DNA of 64,000 bases from Roseibium sediminicola (GCF_023156505.1 NZ_JALNMJ010000009.1:124001-188000), one strand, 5' to 3'; shown: positions 36,022 through 44,290, counted from the first letter of the stretch. Numbers and translations are program-made. Notes: generated by a model not told the origin, from the sequence alone.

Positions 36022-37563
36022 TTGGGACGCGGCGAAGCAGTCACAGCGAAGCCGGCCGCTCTTGGGTCCGGGGTGGGGCTCTTTTTCATGGCCGGGCTTG
36101 TCCTGCCGCTGCTGAGCGGGCTGGTTTTCTTTTGGCCTGAGCGCACAATCGCCAATGTCGACGACCTGTTTTTTGTCCCCTGGGCAATGGAAGTCGCGGA
36201 GACACGGCGCCACTGGAACAGCCTGCTGGCGGTCCAGTTTCCCGAGCTCACCTCCTACCACCTGCAGCCGCGCCTGCATCTGATACTTGCGGGTACCTAT
36301 TTTGCCGTCGCCGGTGCCAGCACTGCGACACTCGTCCTGTTCGAGTTCCTGTGTTACGCGCTGACCAGCCTTGCCTTCGTGCTTCTCTGCCTGCGATTGA
36401 ACCTGCGGCTGGCCGTCCTGTTCACACCGCTGATCTTTGCCCCGCTCTACGTGGTGTCAGGGTTCCGGCTCGAGCTGACCGGCGGATTGCTGTTCATGGC
36501 CGGCCTGTTGCTGTCCTTGCCGTTGCTGACAGCGGCCGGGACTGGACGGCCAGACGAAAGTCGGCGGGAATCCGCTGCAGGCATTTCCGGCAAACTCCTT
36601 CTTGCCATTGCCCCTCTGGCAGCACCGTCGGTCTTTGCCTGGAGCCTTGGAGCGATTGCCGTTCTGGAGCTTTGGCGATTGCTGACACGCCGCGCGGGGC
36701 TCGGCCGGATCCTTCTGGAAGGGGCGGTCGCGCTTTCGCTTGCCTTGAGCGTCTTTGCCATTTCCATCGACTTTGAATTCGCGGAGTTTCTGGCCCAGTT
36801 CACCTATCACGCCAGCCGGTCGGTCGGTCACGGCTTCAATGAGGAAGCCGTGTTGCGCGCTGCACTGTTCGCGGTCTGTGCCTTTGCGTTGCGCCGTCGC
36901 AAGGCAACGGCCGCCGCCATGCTGTGCGCCTGTCTGGCGGCCGGGCAATTGATTGCCGCGTTTCTGCATGACAAGGCGCTTATCCGCAACCTCGCCGCGT
37001 CCATGGTGTTCCTGCTGACGGTCGACGCAGGGTTGAACAGGCATTGGCAATGGGCGAAAGCCATGCTGTTTGCGGCGGTTTTCGTGGTCGTGTCGGTGAA
37101 CTTCTTCAGTTTCTACCTGTTTGCCGACCCTGCGGAAAACGCGCAGGCCGTTCAGACCGCCTATCTTGCGGATATAGCTGATGGCAAACGTGTCTTTGTC
37201 GACGAGACCATGGCGCATCACTATCTCGATCACCAGACGGACGGCGCACTGGCCTGGACCTGGGGCGGCACCTTTCCCGACAGCCGGCTGAACGATATAA
37301 AGGACCTCGGTGAAGGCGATGTCTGGTATCTGAGCGACTACACGCTGCGCGGTTATCTGAAGGGGCATACGGACATTGCCAGGACACTCTGGCCCGACAC
37401 GGACTACCTGCATGTGCCCCAGATTTCCTGCGTTCTCGGCCGCCATTCCTGCAATCTGCCGGCAACCCGCTGGACCGTGATCCGCCTCGAGCGCAGGAAC
37501 GGCGACCTGCTGGTTCAGGACCTTGGCGTGGACCGGGAGCCTCGACTCTTGGCTTCAGATTAG
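36022..37563 (+). CDS. Multipass membrane protein, possibly GT-C-type glycosyltransferase
   Basis: A 513-residue protein with ten or more hydrophobic segments up to about residue 380, then a soluble C-terminal domain. TTG at 36022 is chosen because AGGGGGC lies just upstream and the next Met falls inside the first helix. The first extracytoplasmic loop holds ERTIANVDDLFFVPWAMEVAE, an acidic pair where GT-C glycosyltransferases carry their catalytic Asp. The C-terminal part (LADIADGKRVFVDETMAHHYLDHQ and later) looks like the globular domain of such enzymes. No family signature is conclusive. It converges with and slightly overlaps the next gene. Confidence 0.6.
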   Translation: MGRGEAVTAKPAALGSGVGLFFMAGLVLPLLSGLVFFWPERTIANVDDLFFVPWAMEVAETRRHWNSLLAVQFPELTSYHLQPRLHLILAGTYFAVAGASTATLVLFEFLCYALTSLAFVLLCLRLNLRLAVLFTPLIFAPLYVVSGFRLELTGGLLFMAGLLLSLPLLTAAGTGRPDESRRESAAGISGKLLLAIAPLAAPSVFAWSLGAIAVLELWRLLTRRAGLGRILLEGAVALSLALSVFAISIDFEFAEFLAQFTYHASRSVGHGFNEEAVLRAALFAVCAFALRRRKATAAAMLCACLAAGQLIAAFLHDKALIRNLAASMVFLLTVDAGLNRHWQWAKAMLFAAVFVVVSVNFFSFYLFADPAENAQAVQTAYLADIADGKRVFVDETMAHHYLDHQTDGALAWTWGGTFPDSRLNDIKDLGEGDVWYLSDYTLRGYLKGHTDIARTLWPDTDYLHVPQISCVLGRHSCNLPATRWTVIRLERRNGDLLVQDLGVDREPRLLASD

Positions 37564-38336
37564 AGCTTGCGCGCCGATATCACGAAGTGGGTGATGGAAA
37601 AGAAGAACCGGCCCGCATCGGACAAGGCTTGTTGTTCCTCGGCCCAGGCCCTGGCGTCTTCCGCCGAAACCAGTCCCTTGTTCACCACATAGGGCTCCAT
37701 CAGATGGATCATCATGTTGGCGAGCCCGTCCGGGTTAAGAACGGTGGCGCTGAAAGGAACGGGGAGGACTGCGTCGACGGCAAAGCCGCCCGCGCGCAAG
37801 AGCGGCGGCAGTACCGCAGGGATGCAGCGTTCCACCAGGTGGCCGTCCCAGGCGTCGATCATCTTCTCCATGCGGTCCGCATGGTCGCTGAACCAGGTAA
37901 TCGTGTCCCAGTGCATGTCGCCGATGACCAGTCGGCCGCCGGGTTTGAGGAGGCGGTGGGCCTCCGCCACCGCCCCGGGCAGATCGTCCAGGTACTCAAA
38001 TACCTGCAAAGACACGGCCTTGTCGACCGAGGCACTGTCCAGCGGGATTTGCGTTGCCGTCCCGTCATGAAAGGCAACATTGTCCCAATCGGCGCAACGC
38101 GCGACAGCAGCCGAGCGCATGTCCTCGCTCGGGTCGATGCCGATAACGCGGCCATGGTCGCCGACGGTGCGGGCAAGTTCCAGGGTCAGCATGCCGTTGC
38201 CGCAGCCGATATCGGCGATGATGTCGCCCGGTTTCGGTCCGAGCGCATCGAAGGACGCCCGGCGGCGGCGTGAGAAATCCGCGCCCTGATAGGCGGTTTC
38301 CAGAAGCTTTGCCGTCTTGGCGTTGAAGTTAAGCAT
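37560..38336 (-). CDS. Class I SAM-dependent methyltransferase
   Basis: A 258-residue UbiE/Methyltransf_11-like enzyme. IIADIGCGNGMLTLELARTVG is motif I, RVIGIDPSEDM the acidic loop, and VDKAVSLQVFEYLDDLPG and LLKPGGRLVIGDMHWD complete the core. The C-terminal helical part resembles arsenite or small-metabolite methyltransferases, but no Cys pattern supports arsenic. The stop overlaps the convergent membrane-protein stop by 4 bp. The upstream gene on the same strand is the monooxygenase-like gene, 7 bp away. Confidence 0.85.
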   Translation of the reverse strand: MLNFNAKTAKLLETAYQGADFSRRRRASFDALGPKPGDIIADIGCGNGMLTLELARTVGDHGRVIGIDPSEDMRSAAVARCADWDNVAFHDGTATQIPLDSASVDKAVSLQVFEYLDDLPGAVAEAHRLLKPGGRLVIGDMHWDTITWFSDHADRMEKMIDAWDGHLVERCIPAVLPPLLRAGGFAVDAVLPVPFSATVLNPDGLANMMIHLMEPYVVNKGLVSAEDARAWAEEQQALSDAGRFFFSITHFVISARKL

Positions 38337-38343
38337 GCAAAGT

Positions 38344-38640
38344 CTAAGCCTCGACCAGATCGTAATGCTTGATCACCCGGGATTCGACCAGCTCAGCTTC
38401 GGCCGGATCTATATGCGGGCTTTGATAGTCTTCTCCGACAAAGGCCTTGAGAGACGCCAAGTCCTGCCAGATCATGACAAAACTGAACTCGCGCGGGCTG
38501 TCCGGCCGGGGCGCGCCTGGCAGCACGGAGACGATTCCCGGCGTCCCCTTCATCAAGGGGATCGCGGTTTCATGGAAAAAGCGGCTGAACTCGGTTTCCT
38601 TGCCGGGCCGGATGACGACCTGAAAGATCCGCATGATCAT
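38344..38640 (-). CDS. Antibiotic biosynthesis monooxygenase (ABM)-like protein
   Basis: A 98-residue dimeric alpha/beta-barrel type protein. MIMRIFQVVIRPGKETEFSRFFHETAIPLMKGTPGIVSVLPGAP and FSFVMIWQDLASLKAFVGEDY match the ABM fold (strand, helix, strand with the W-x-x-x-x-x-L segment). The function is unknown; family members oxidise aromatic or sulfur compounds or simply bind them. The ATG at 38640 follows CAGGAGG. It is read with the methyltransferase downstream. Confidence 0.8.
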   Translation of the reverse strand: MIMRIFQVVIRPGKETEFSRFFHETAIPLMKGTPGIVSVLPGAPRPDSPREFSFVMIWQDLASLKAFVGEDYQSPHIDPAEAELVESRVIKHYDLVEA

Positions 38641-38679
38641 GCTGGCCTCCTGAGTTGGGTGCCGGCATCCTAACACGCT

Positions 38680-39099
38680 TCAATGCTCCTCCCGGCACAG
38701 GCTGTGGTCGCCGAAGGCCTTGAGCACATTGCACTCCAGAACCGTGTGATCTCCTTCACAGCTTGTTGCGATTCGCTTCAGCTCTGCCTCCAGCTTTTTC
38801 AGATGACGGATGCGGTCGCGCACGGATTTGAGCTGCTCGATGGCGATCCGGTTGGCCTGACTGCAGGGTTTGTCAGGATGCTGGCTCAGCTCGATCAGAT
38901 CGCGGATCGCCGGCATGGGCAGGCCAAGATCGCGGCAATGCCGGATGAACCCGAGCCGCTCCAGATCACCCTGAAGGTAACGCCGCTGGTTGCCTTCCGT
39001 GCGGATCGGCGTGTTCAGCAGTCCTTCCTGTTCGTAATACCGTATGGTCGGCACCTTGACCCCTGTGCGCTTCGACAGCTCGCCGATCGAAAATTCCAT
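38680..39099 (-). CDS. MerR family metal-responsive regulator
   Basis: A 139-residue regulator. The winged helix is at 1-70 (MEFSIGELSKRTGVKVPTIRYYEQEGLL, EGNQRRYLQGDLERLGFIRHCRDLGL), a dimerisation helix runs to about 110, and a Cys-containing C-terminus follows. Cysteines at KPCSQ, SCEGD, LECNV and LCREEH fit the ZntR/CadR/PbrR group that senses zinc, cadmium or lead. It diverges from a cation transporter gene across a promoter with the hallmark MerR geometry, so it very probably activates that gene. Confidence 0.88.
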   Translation of the reverse strand: MEFSIGELSKRTGVKVPTIRYYEQEGLLNTPIRTEGNQRRYLQGDLERLGFIRHCRDLGLPMPAIRDLIELSQHPDKPCSQANRIAIEQLKSVRDRIRHLKKLEAELKRIATSCEGDHTVLECNVLKAFGDHSLCREEH

Positions 39100-39108
39100 A
39101 AAAACCTC

Positions 39109-39139
39109 TTGAACCTCTAGTTGCTAGAGCAATTACAAA
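39109..39139 (+). promoter_or_regulatory. MerR-type promoter of the cation transporter
   Basis: The -35 hexamer is TTGAAC (39109-39114) and the -10 is TACAAA (39134-39139), separated by 19 bp instead of 17. The spacer contains the perfect dyad CTCTAG-TTG-CTAGAG (39115-39129). The long spacer with a centred dyad is the signature of promoters that MerR-family proteins activate by twisting DNA. Confidence 0.88.
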
Positions 39140-39183
39140 GACATCAACCGACAAAATCAAGAACGGAAATCACGGAGAGAAGC

Positions 39184-39822
39184 ATGGGTGCCTGTTGCGG
39201 CCATTCCAATTCCGCCTTTGACGGCATGTCGAAGGACTATCGTCGCCGCCTTTGGCTGGTCATCGCCCTAAATGCCGGCATGTTCGCCGTCGAAATGGTT
39301 GCCGGTCAGGCGGCCGGGTCAAAGGCCTTGCAGGCCGACGCGCTCGATTTTTTCGGCGATGCGGTGACCTACGGCATTTCGCTTGCGGTGATCGGGGCCT
39401 CCCTGAAAACCCGGGCGCTGGCGGCGCTCGCCAAGGGCGGCAGCCTGCTTTTGATGGGGATCTGGGTCGCGATCTCGACGCTCTATCAGGTCTTTGTATT
39501 GGGCGTGCCCGAAGCCGCCGTGATGGGCTCGGTGGGCTTCCTGGCTCTGGCTGTCAATCTGGCAAGTGTCATGCTGCTGGTGCGCTACAAGGACGGCGAT
39601 GCCAATGTGCGCTCCGTGTGGCTGTGTTCGCGCAACGACGCCATCGGCAATGTCGCGGTCATGCTGGCGGCGCTCGGCGTCTGGGGCTCGGCAACTGCCT
39701 GGCCGGACCTGATCGTCGCCGGCCTGATGGCGAGCCTCTTTGTCAATTCCGCCGTCCAGATCCTCACCCAGGCCATCCGGGAATACCGCCACAAGACGGA
39801 TCACGCGGTCGCGGGCGAGTAA
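39184..39822 (+). CDS. CDF-type cation transporter lacking the C-terminal domain
   Basis: A 212-residue transporter with a short Cys/His N-terminus (MGACCGHSNSAFDG) and about six transmembrane helices. The metal-site helices are visible as KALQADALDFFGDAVTYGIS and VWLCSRNDAIGNVAVMLAA, the D-x3-D and N-D-x3-N pairs of cation diffusion facilitators. The usual cytoplasmic ferredoxin-like domain is absent, so it is a short CDF. It exports divalent metal under the divergent MerR regulator. ATG 39184 follows GGAGAGAAGC. Confidence 0.87.
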   Translation: MGACCGHSNSAFDGMSKDYRRRLWLVIALNAGMFAVEMVAGQAAGSKALQADALDFFGDAVTYGISLAVIGASLKTRALAALAKGGSLLLMGIWVAISTLYQVFVLGVPEAAVMGSVGFLALAVNLASVMLLVRYKDGDANVRSVWLCSRNDAIGNVAVMLAALGVWGSATAWPDLIVAGLMASLFVNSAVQILTQAIREYRHKTDHAVAGE

Positions 39823-39840
39823 TGTTTCACTCTGAAGGGA

Positions 39841-40806
39841 TCAGGCAGTTCTTATTTGGTCTGATCCCCCGAGATGCACCATGGTGATTTCCGGCGGCAC
39901 GCCGAAGCGGATCGGCAGGATTGAGCAGCCGAGTCCGCCTGAGACAATCAGGTGCCGCGGCTCAGTATCAAGGCGCAGATGCCGCATCAGGGTCGTGCCC
40001 TCCGTCTCGACGATATGGCCATAGGCATAGCTGCGGCCGTGCTTCTTCGGAAAGGCCGGCAGGTAGCCGAAACAATTGACCTGGCCGCCATGGGTGTGCC
40101 CGCTCACCGTCAGGCTGACGCGGGACGGAACCTCGCCGATGATGTCCGGCTCATGGGCCATCAGAAGCACCGGAGCGTCGTCGGTTACCTGGGCAAGAGT
40201 GCCATCAAGATCGTCCAGGCCGCGCCAGCGGCGGCGATTGTATTTGCGAAAAGGCGCGAGTGCGATCTGATCGTCCAGGCCGGCGAGCCAGAAGGCCTTG
40301 CCGTCTTTTTGAAGGCGCACGGCCCGGTTCTGGTATAGCGGAATACCTGCCCGCACCAGTGCCCGGCCGTATTTGGTCTGGCCCTCGCCGGAGCGCTGTG
40401 CTTGCGGGTCGTCCCACCAGTCGTGATTGCCGAGAATGGCATGGGTGCCGAGAGGGGCGGACAAGTCGCCGAACAGATCTGCCCAGGCCTGGGGCGGGAT
40501 CGGAGCATGCTGCCATTTGTGGCTGGCAACATAGTCGCCGAGCATCAGGATGATATCGGGTTTGAGCGCGTTGGTCTGGGCGACGATGGAACGGACCCGG
40601 TCGAGACCCATCCAGGGATCGCAAATATGCGGGTCGGCAATCAGCGCCGCGGTCAGCTGGAGATCCTTTGGCCAGCGCGGCGGCGTAAGGTAATAGCTCT
40701 GGAGACGCAGACGGAAGGGTTCGATGCCGACCGCATAGGCGGGCGCGGACAGAACCCCGAGCGCGGCAACTCCAAGTCCTTTCAGGAAACGGCGTCTGGA
40801 AATCAT
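39841..40806 (-). CDS. Tat-exported metallophosphoesterase
   Basis: A 321-residue calcineurin-like phosphoesterase. The N-terminus MISRRRFLKGLGVAALGVLS is a twin-arginine signal (S-R-R-x-F-L-K). The metal motifs are in order: ALIADPHICDPWMGL, MLGDYVASHKW, ILGNHDWWDD, LMAHEPDI, SGHTHGGQ. The family (YaeI-like) hydrolyses phosphodiesters or pyrophosphates such as lipid precursors. ATG 40806 is used; a TTG seven codons earlier has no better ribosome site. A short spacer separates it from the convergent cation transporter gene. Confidence 0.9.
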   Translation of the reverse strand: MISRRRFLKGLGVAALGVLSAPAYAVGIEPFRLRLQSYYLTPPRWPKDLQLTAALIADPHICDPWMGLDRVRSIVAQTNALKPDIILMLGDYVASHKWQHAPIPPQAWADLFGDLSAPLGTHAILGNHDWWDDPQAQRSGEGQTKYGRALVRAGIPLYQNRAVRLQKDGKAFWLAGLDDQIALAPFRKYNRRRWRGLDDLDGTLAQVTDDAPVLLMAHEPDIIGEVPSRVSLTVSGHTHGGQVNCFGYLPAFPKKHGRSYAYGHIVETEGTTLMRHLRLDTEPRHLIVSGGLGCSILPIRFGVPPEITMVHLGGSDQIRTA

Positions 40807-40911
40807 GGCAGCGGGCAACCGTGTCAAAAGAGGTCGATTGAAAAAGGCTACAGTTCGGCTGCGACCTGAAAGAGGCGATATTCAGCAGATTTTGTGCAAA
40901 GACGGGTCGGC

Positions 40912-40939
40912 GAAAAAAGCCCGCTGAAAAGCAGCGGGC
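40912..40939 (-). terminator. Rho-independent terminator of the small exported-protein gene
   Basis: On the minus strand GCCCGCTG-CTTTT-CAGCGGGC forms a perfect 8-bp stem followed by TTTTTT, 29 bp after the stop of the 76-residue gene. Confidence 0.92.
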
Positions 40940-40968
40940 CAAAGCATGGAGCATTGCGGTGTTGCAGA

Positions 40969-41199
40969 CTATTCCGCCGGTGTGTCTTCGGGCAGAACAA
41001 TCTGTTCGGTCAGCGCGTCGTCGCTCAGATCGTTGGTGGCGATGGCGACATCCGCGTCGATCTGCGGGATGCTATCGGTTTGCGCGACGGTCATCTTGTC
41101 TTCGGCCTTGGCGGTCTTGTTCCAGGAGCAGGCCTGTGCCGGCACGACCGCAAATGCGGTCAGGGCGAGAACTGCAACGCCGGATTTCAAAAGATGCAT
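40969..41199 (-). CDS. Small exported hypothetical protein
   Basis: A 76-residue precursor. MHLLKSGVAVLALTAFAVVPAQA is a signal peptide followed by CSWNKTAKAEDKMTVAQTDS and a long acidic, Ala/Asp-rich tail ending LPEDTPAE. After processing, the protein would be about 50 residues, unstructured and acidic. No family is known to me. The clear signal peptide, the terminator right behind it and the coding-like composition support a real gene. GGAGGG lies before the ATG. Confidence 0.72.
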   Translation of the reverse strand: MHLLKSGVAVLALTAFAVVPAQACSWNKTAKAEDKMTVAQTDSIPQIDADVAIATNDLSDDALTEQIVLPEDTPAE

Positions 41200-41316
41200 T
41201 GAACCCTCCGTCCGTTTCGCTGCGCGAGTTACGCAGTATCACGTAGGGTAAGGCAAATCATCGTTCAGGCAAGGAAAAAGCGGAAACTGATTATCATCAG
41301 CGTTAAGAGCGAACGC

Positions 41317-41721
41317 TCACTTGCGCCGGAGATTAAAGGTTTTGTCCGTGCGCGGTTCCGACAAGTCATTGACGATGTTGATGACATGCGTGTCGAGCAT
41401 GTCCCCGAAGGCCTTCAGCGTGAGTTGCTTGCTGCTGAGGAACCCGATCAGCAGAACCTGGATGGCGCCGTCGGAACGCATCTCGCCCTGCGTCCAGCCC
41501 CACTTGCAGTCGCGTGGGATGCAGGAAGTGAAGGCACGAACCCTGACATGAACCTCTTCGTCCTGGCAGCGGCTTTCCACCTCGATACGGGAGATTTCCT
41601 TCGGGGCGGCGTCCGGATTGACCCAGATACCGTCTTCGGGGATCGGGCAATAGACGCGCTGTGCCTGGGACGGCACGGCGGAAGCGAAAAGAAAACCGGC
41701 AACGAGCAGGATCAGACGCAT
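41317..41721 (-). CDS. Exported hypothetical protein
   Basis: A 134-residue precursor starting MRLILLVAGFLFASAVPSQA with cleavage after PSQA. The mature part contains four Cys (YCPIP, RCQDE, SCIPR, DCKWG) that could form two disulfides, and the pattern WGWTQGEMRSDGAIQVL. I do not recognise the family. ATG 41721 sits seven bases after GGGAG; ATG 41727 would add two residues. No operon partner is evident. Confidence 0.68.
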   Translation of the reverse strand: MRLILLVAGFLFASAVPSQAQRVYCPIPEDGIWVNPDAAPKEISRIEVESRCQDEEVHVRVRAFTSCIPRDCKWGWTQGEMRSDGAIQVLLIGFLSSKQLTLKAFGDMLDTHVINIVNDLSEPRTDKTFNLRRK

Positions 41722-41864
41722 GCGCATTCTCCCAAGAAGGCCGGCTTGCCGACCGGTGAGCGTTCCTGCAACAACCTAACCGATTGGCGCCGCTGCCGCT
41801 ACACCGGCGTTCAGGCTATGATGATCCTCGAAACTGATTCCAATCACAGTACCAGAGACTTAAT

Positions 41865-42368
41865 ATGCATTCCCTGGAAACCGGGCGCCATGTTCTGAGG
41901 CCGCCGGAAGAACGCGACTTTCCGGTTTATGGCTTGTTTTTCGGCGATGGCGAAGCGTCGCGCTTTTATGGCGGTCCTTTGCGGACGGATCAGGCCTGGC
42001 GGGTTCTTGCCGGGCACCTCGGCCATTGGCACTTGCGCGGCTATGGTATGTGGGTGATCGAGCCGAAGGACGGCTCCGGCGTCATCGGCGGTTGCGGCTT
42101 TGTCTGGCCGGAAGGTTGGCCGCGGCGGGAATTGACCTGGTGGCTGCTTCCGGAAGCCCGCGGCACGGGCGCCGCCGTGGAAGTGTCTGAAGCCGCGATC
42201 CACCATGCTTATGAGACCTATGGCTGGCCACAGGTGGAAACGCACATGAATGACGACAACCACGCCGCCTGGGGCCTGGTGCGCAAGCTTGGCGGCAAAC
42301 CGATCGCCCGGGAGCGCTTCCCGGACGGTCTGGAACGGACGGTCTATGGACTGCCGCAGCCCGCCTAA
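41865..42368 (+). CDS. GNAT family N-acetyltransferase
   Basis: A 167-residue acetyltransferase of the RimJ/RimL-like (Acetyltransf_3) type. It begins LETGRHVLRPPEERDF, then GMWVIEPKDGSGVIGGCGF, ELTWWLLPEARGTGAAVEVSEAAIHHAYETYG (acetyl-CoA loop in place of the usual G-x-G-x-A), and HMNDDNHAAWGLVRKLGG. The substrate is unknown. The stop overlaps the convergent xerC stop by 4 bp. The start ATG has no strong ribosome site; the position follows family alignment. Confidence 0.87.
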   Translation: MHSLETGRHVLRPPEERDFPVYGLFFGDGEASRFYGGPLRTDQAWRVLAGHLGHWHLRGYGMWVIEPKDGSGVIGGCGFVWPEGWPRRELTWWLLPEARGTGAAVEVSEAAIHHAYETYGWPQVETHMNDDNHAAWGLVRKLGGKPIARERFPDGLERTVYGLPQPA

Positions 42369-43324
42369 CGGCGCGGGTGCGCCTTGTCATAGGCGGCGAG
42401 CAGATGGGCGCTGTCGATCTCGGTATAGATCTGGGTGGAGGCCAGGCTCGCGTGTCCGAGCAGCTCCTGGATCGTCCTGAGGTCGCCGCCGCCGGCCAGA
42501 AGATGGGTGGCGAAGGAATGGCGCAGGGCGTGCGGTGTCGCGCTGTCCGGCAGGCCGAGCGCGCCCCTGAGCCGGGCCATGGCCAGCTGGATCATACGAG
42601 GGTTCAGAGGCCCGCCCCTTGCGCCCACAAACAACGGCCCGTCCGGGCTGACCGGGTAGGGACAGAGTTTCAGGTAGAGTTCGACGGCCTCGCAGACAGC
42701 AGGCAGGATCGGCACGATCCGCTCCTTGCCGCCTTTGCCGATGATGCGCAGCGTCCTGGTGCCGGCTTTCGGCGCCATGGCACCGGTCAGCGACAGAGCC
42801 TCGGAGATGCGCAGGCCGCAGCCGTAGAGCAGGGTCAGGACGGCGGCATTTCGGGCCTCCAGCCAGGCTTCGGTTTCCATGCCGAGATCACCGCTGGAAA
42901 TTTCGATCGCATCCCGGGCGGCAACCGGTTTGGGCAGGGAGCGTGCCTGACGTGGTGGCCGGATGACTGAGGAGGCGGCCGCATTGACCTCGCCTCGGCG
43001 TTCCAGAAATTTCAGGAAGGAGCGGATTCCGGCAAGACCGCGCGCCAGCGAACGGCTCTGCACGCCCTGGCGCCGTCGGCTGGCGAGAAAGCCCCGGAAG
43101 TCTGCAGGCTTCAGGCTGGCAATGTCCTTCAGGTCCGGAGCGCCGCCCAGATGCATCGTCAGGAAGCGCAGGAACTGACGCAGGTCGCGCTCATAAGCCA
43201 CAAGGGTCTTGTCCGCGAGACGGCGTTCGTCGGCAAGGTGGTCCAGCCATTGGTCCACCCGGCGGTTCAGATCCGGCCGGGCGGTCACGAGAAGGGAATC
43301 GGTGTCTGTCGAAGCGGTGCTCAT
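42365..43324 (-). CDS. xerC: Tyrosine recombinase XerC
   Basis: A 319-residue site-specific recombinase that with XerD resolves chromosome dimers at dif. The SAM-like DNA-binding domain (about 15-105) is followed by the catalytic domain. That domain has LYGCGLRISEALSL (Arg I), IIGKGGKERIVPIL (Lys), PHALRHSFATHLL (His-x2-Arg) and LGHASLASTQIYTEID (His and the nucleophilic Tyr). All catalytic residues are present. ATG 43324 is used; no dif-like site was noticed nearby. In relatives it lies close to fsa, priA and the atp genes as here; hcp stands between them in this window. Confidence 0.94.
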   Translation of the reverse strand: MSTASTDTDSLLVTARPDLNRRVDQWLDHLADERRLADKTLVAYERDLRQFLRFLTMHLGGAPDLKDIASLKPADFRGFLASRRRQGVQSRSLARGLAGIRSFLKFLERRGEVNAAASSVIRPPRQARSLPKPVAARDAIEISSGDLGMETEAWLEARNAAVLTLLYGCGLRISEALSLTGAMAPKAGTRTLRIIGKGGKERIVPILPAVCEAVELYLKLCPYPVSPDGPLFVGARGGPLNPRMIQLAMARLRGALGLPDSATPHALRHSFATHLLAGGGDLRTIQELLGHASLASTQIYTEIDSAHLLAAYDKAHPRR

Positions 43325-43471
43325 GCGGCCAGTCTGCCGCCCGAGCTGCAACGGTTCCGTTAATGGCACGCGAAATGTGCAGATCAACGTACATGGTGCC
43401 GGTGTCAGGACGGATCTCAGACGCAATTTTTGTGCGGGTCAGGCCACCGGAGACACCTTGGAAACGCATTT

Positions 43472-43487
43472 TGTGATGTTCGTCACA
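43472..43487. promoter_or_regulatory. CRP/FNR-like palindrome upstream of hcp
   Basis: TGTGA-N6-TCACA, the exact symmetrical core of a CRP site, sits 148 bp upstream of xerC and about 147 bp before the sigma-54 box. It could act on xerC (divergent) or hcp. Alphaproteobacterial CRP-like proteins recognise related but not identical cores, so the binding protein is uncertain. Confidence 0.5.
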
Positions 43488-43523
43488 CTTTCACTGCGCA
43501 TGTTTGTTCGCACCTTCCGGGCG

Positions 43524-43545
43524 ACTGTGCAGAATTCTGCACAGT
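43524..43545. promoter_or_regulatory. Perfect 22-bp palindrome, candidate enhancer site
   Basis: The arms ACTGTGCAGAA and TTCTGCACAGT match over all 11 bp with no spacer. Its centre is about 86 bp upstream of the -24 element at 43619, the usual range for upstream activator sites bound by sigma-54 enhancer-binding proteins. I infer that role from spacing alone. Confidence 0.6.
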
Positions 43546-43618
43546 TCCACATTTTGGCGCTTTGACGAAAACAGTATTTTCAGCAGTAAAGTCAGTTACT
43601 TACAAAAATTTTGAAGAG

Positions 43619-43635
43619 TTGGCACGGCCGTTGCA
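43619..43635 (+). promoter_or_regulatory. Sigma-54 promoter (-24/-12) of hcp
   Basis: TTGGCACGGCCGTTGCA matches every position of the sigma-54 consensus YTGGCACGrNNNTTGCW, with GG at -24 and GC at -12. Transcription would start near 43646, leaving a leader of about 87 bases before the hcp ATG. Confidence 0.88.
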
Positions 43636-43732
43636 ATTCTGTTGGCATCGGCACCGGACAACACGGCGCCCCGGAAATCGAAAACAAACAGACGATCACT
43701 GAACACGATCACTGGCATCAAGGAGACTGAAA

Positions 43733-44245
43733 ATGTCCAACATCGCATATGTCACCATCAAAGGTTCGACCCAGGGCGACATCACATCCGACGCCACCAC
43801 CGCAGACAGCATCGGCAACCTGTGGCAGGAAGGCCATGAGGGCGAGTCCCTGGTCTATGCTTTCGAACAGAATGCGGTTGTGCCGCGCGATCCGCAGTCC
43901 GGTTCCATCATCGCCACCCGCCGTCACATGCCGACCACCTTCATGAAGCCGGTCGACAAGGCTACCCCGTTGCTGTGGCAGGCATTGGCCACCGGCGAAA
44001 CCCTGGAAATCGAAGTCCAGTTCTGGCGCACGTCAACCTCGGGCGTTCAGGAACACTACTACACGGTCAAATTCGAAGACGCCGTCCTGGTCGAAGGCAA
44101 GACGATCCTGCCGGATGTGAATGACGAAGCCAACGCCTCCCGCGGCGACACCGACAAGTGGTCCTTCACCTTCCGCAAGGCCATCTGGACCCACGAAGTC
44201 GCCGGCACCAACGCTTCCGACGATTACCGCAAGCCGGTCACCTGA
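43733..44245 (+). CDS. hcp: Hcp family type VI secretion tube protein, orphan
   Basis: A 170-residue Hcp. It begins NIAYVTIKGSTQGDITSD, continues DSIGNLWQEGHEGESLVYAFEQ, TTFMKPVDKATPLLWQALATGE, and EVQFWRTSTSGVQEHYYTVKFEDAVLV, and ends with the W-S-F-T-F-R-K strand near residue 145. These match the hexameric ring protein that stacks into the T6SS tube and is secreted. No other T6SS gene (tssBC, vgrG, clpV, effector or immunity) is in the window, so it is an orphan copy. The upstream sigma-54 box and downstream double terminator make it an independent unit. The ATG at 43733 follows AAGGAGACTGAAA. Confidence 0.93.
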   Translation: MSNIAYVTIKGSTQGDITSDATTADSIGNLWQEGHEGESLVYAFEQNAVVPRDPQSGSIIATRRHMPTTFMKPVDKATPLLWQALATGETLEIEVQFWRTSTSGVQEHYYTVKFEDAVLVEGKTILPDVNDEANASRGDTDKWSFTFRKAIWTHEVAGTNASDDYRKPVT

Positions 44246-44260
44246 TCACGACGAGCCGCC

Positions 44261-44290
44261 TATGGGCCGCGACCTGCAACGCGGCCCATA
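44261..44290 (+). terminator. First hairpin downstream of hcp
   Basis: TATGGGCCGCG and CGCGGCCCATA pair perfectly over 11 bp around an 8-base loop, 15 bp after the hcp stop. No T-tract follows, so it more likely protects the message 3' end than stops transcription alone. Confidence 0.6.

Noticed and set aside
42365..43324. xerC as the integrase of an integrated element carrying hcp
   Set aside because: The protein matches housekeeping XerC in length and motifs, and the neighbourhood is conserved. No attachment-site duplication was seen around hcp.
43472..43487. Reading the CRP-like site as proof of cAMP control of hcp
   Set aside because: The site is equally close to the divergent xerC, and alphaproteobacterial CRP/FNR proteins differ in specificity. 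It is kept only as a candidate.
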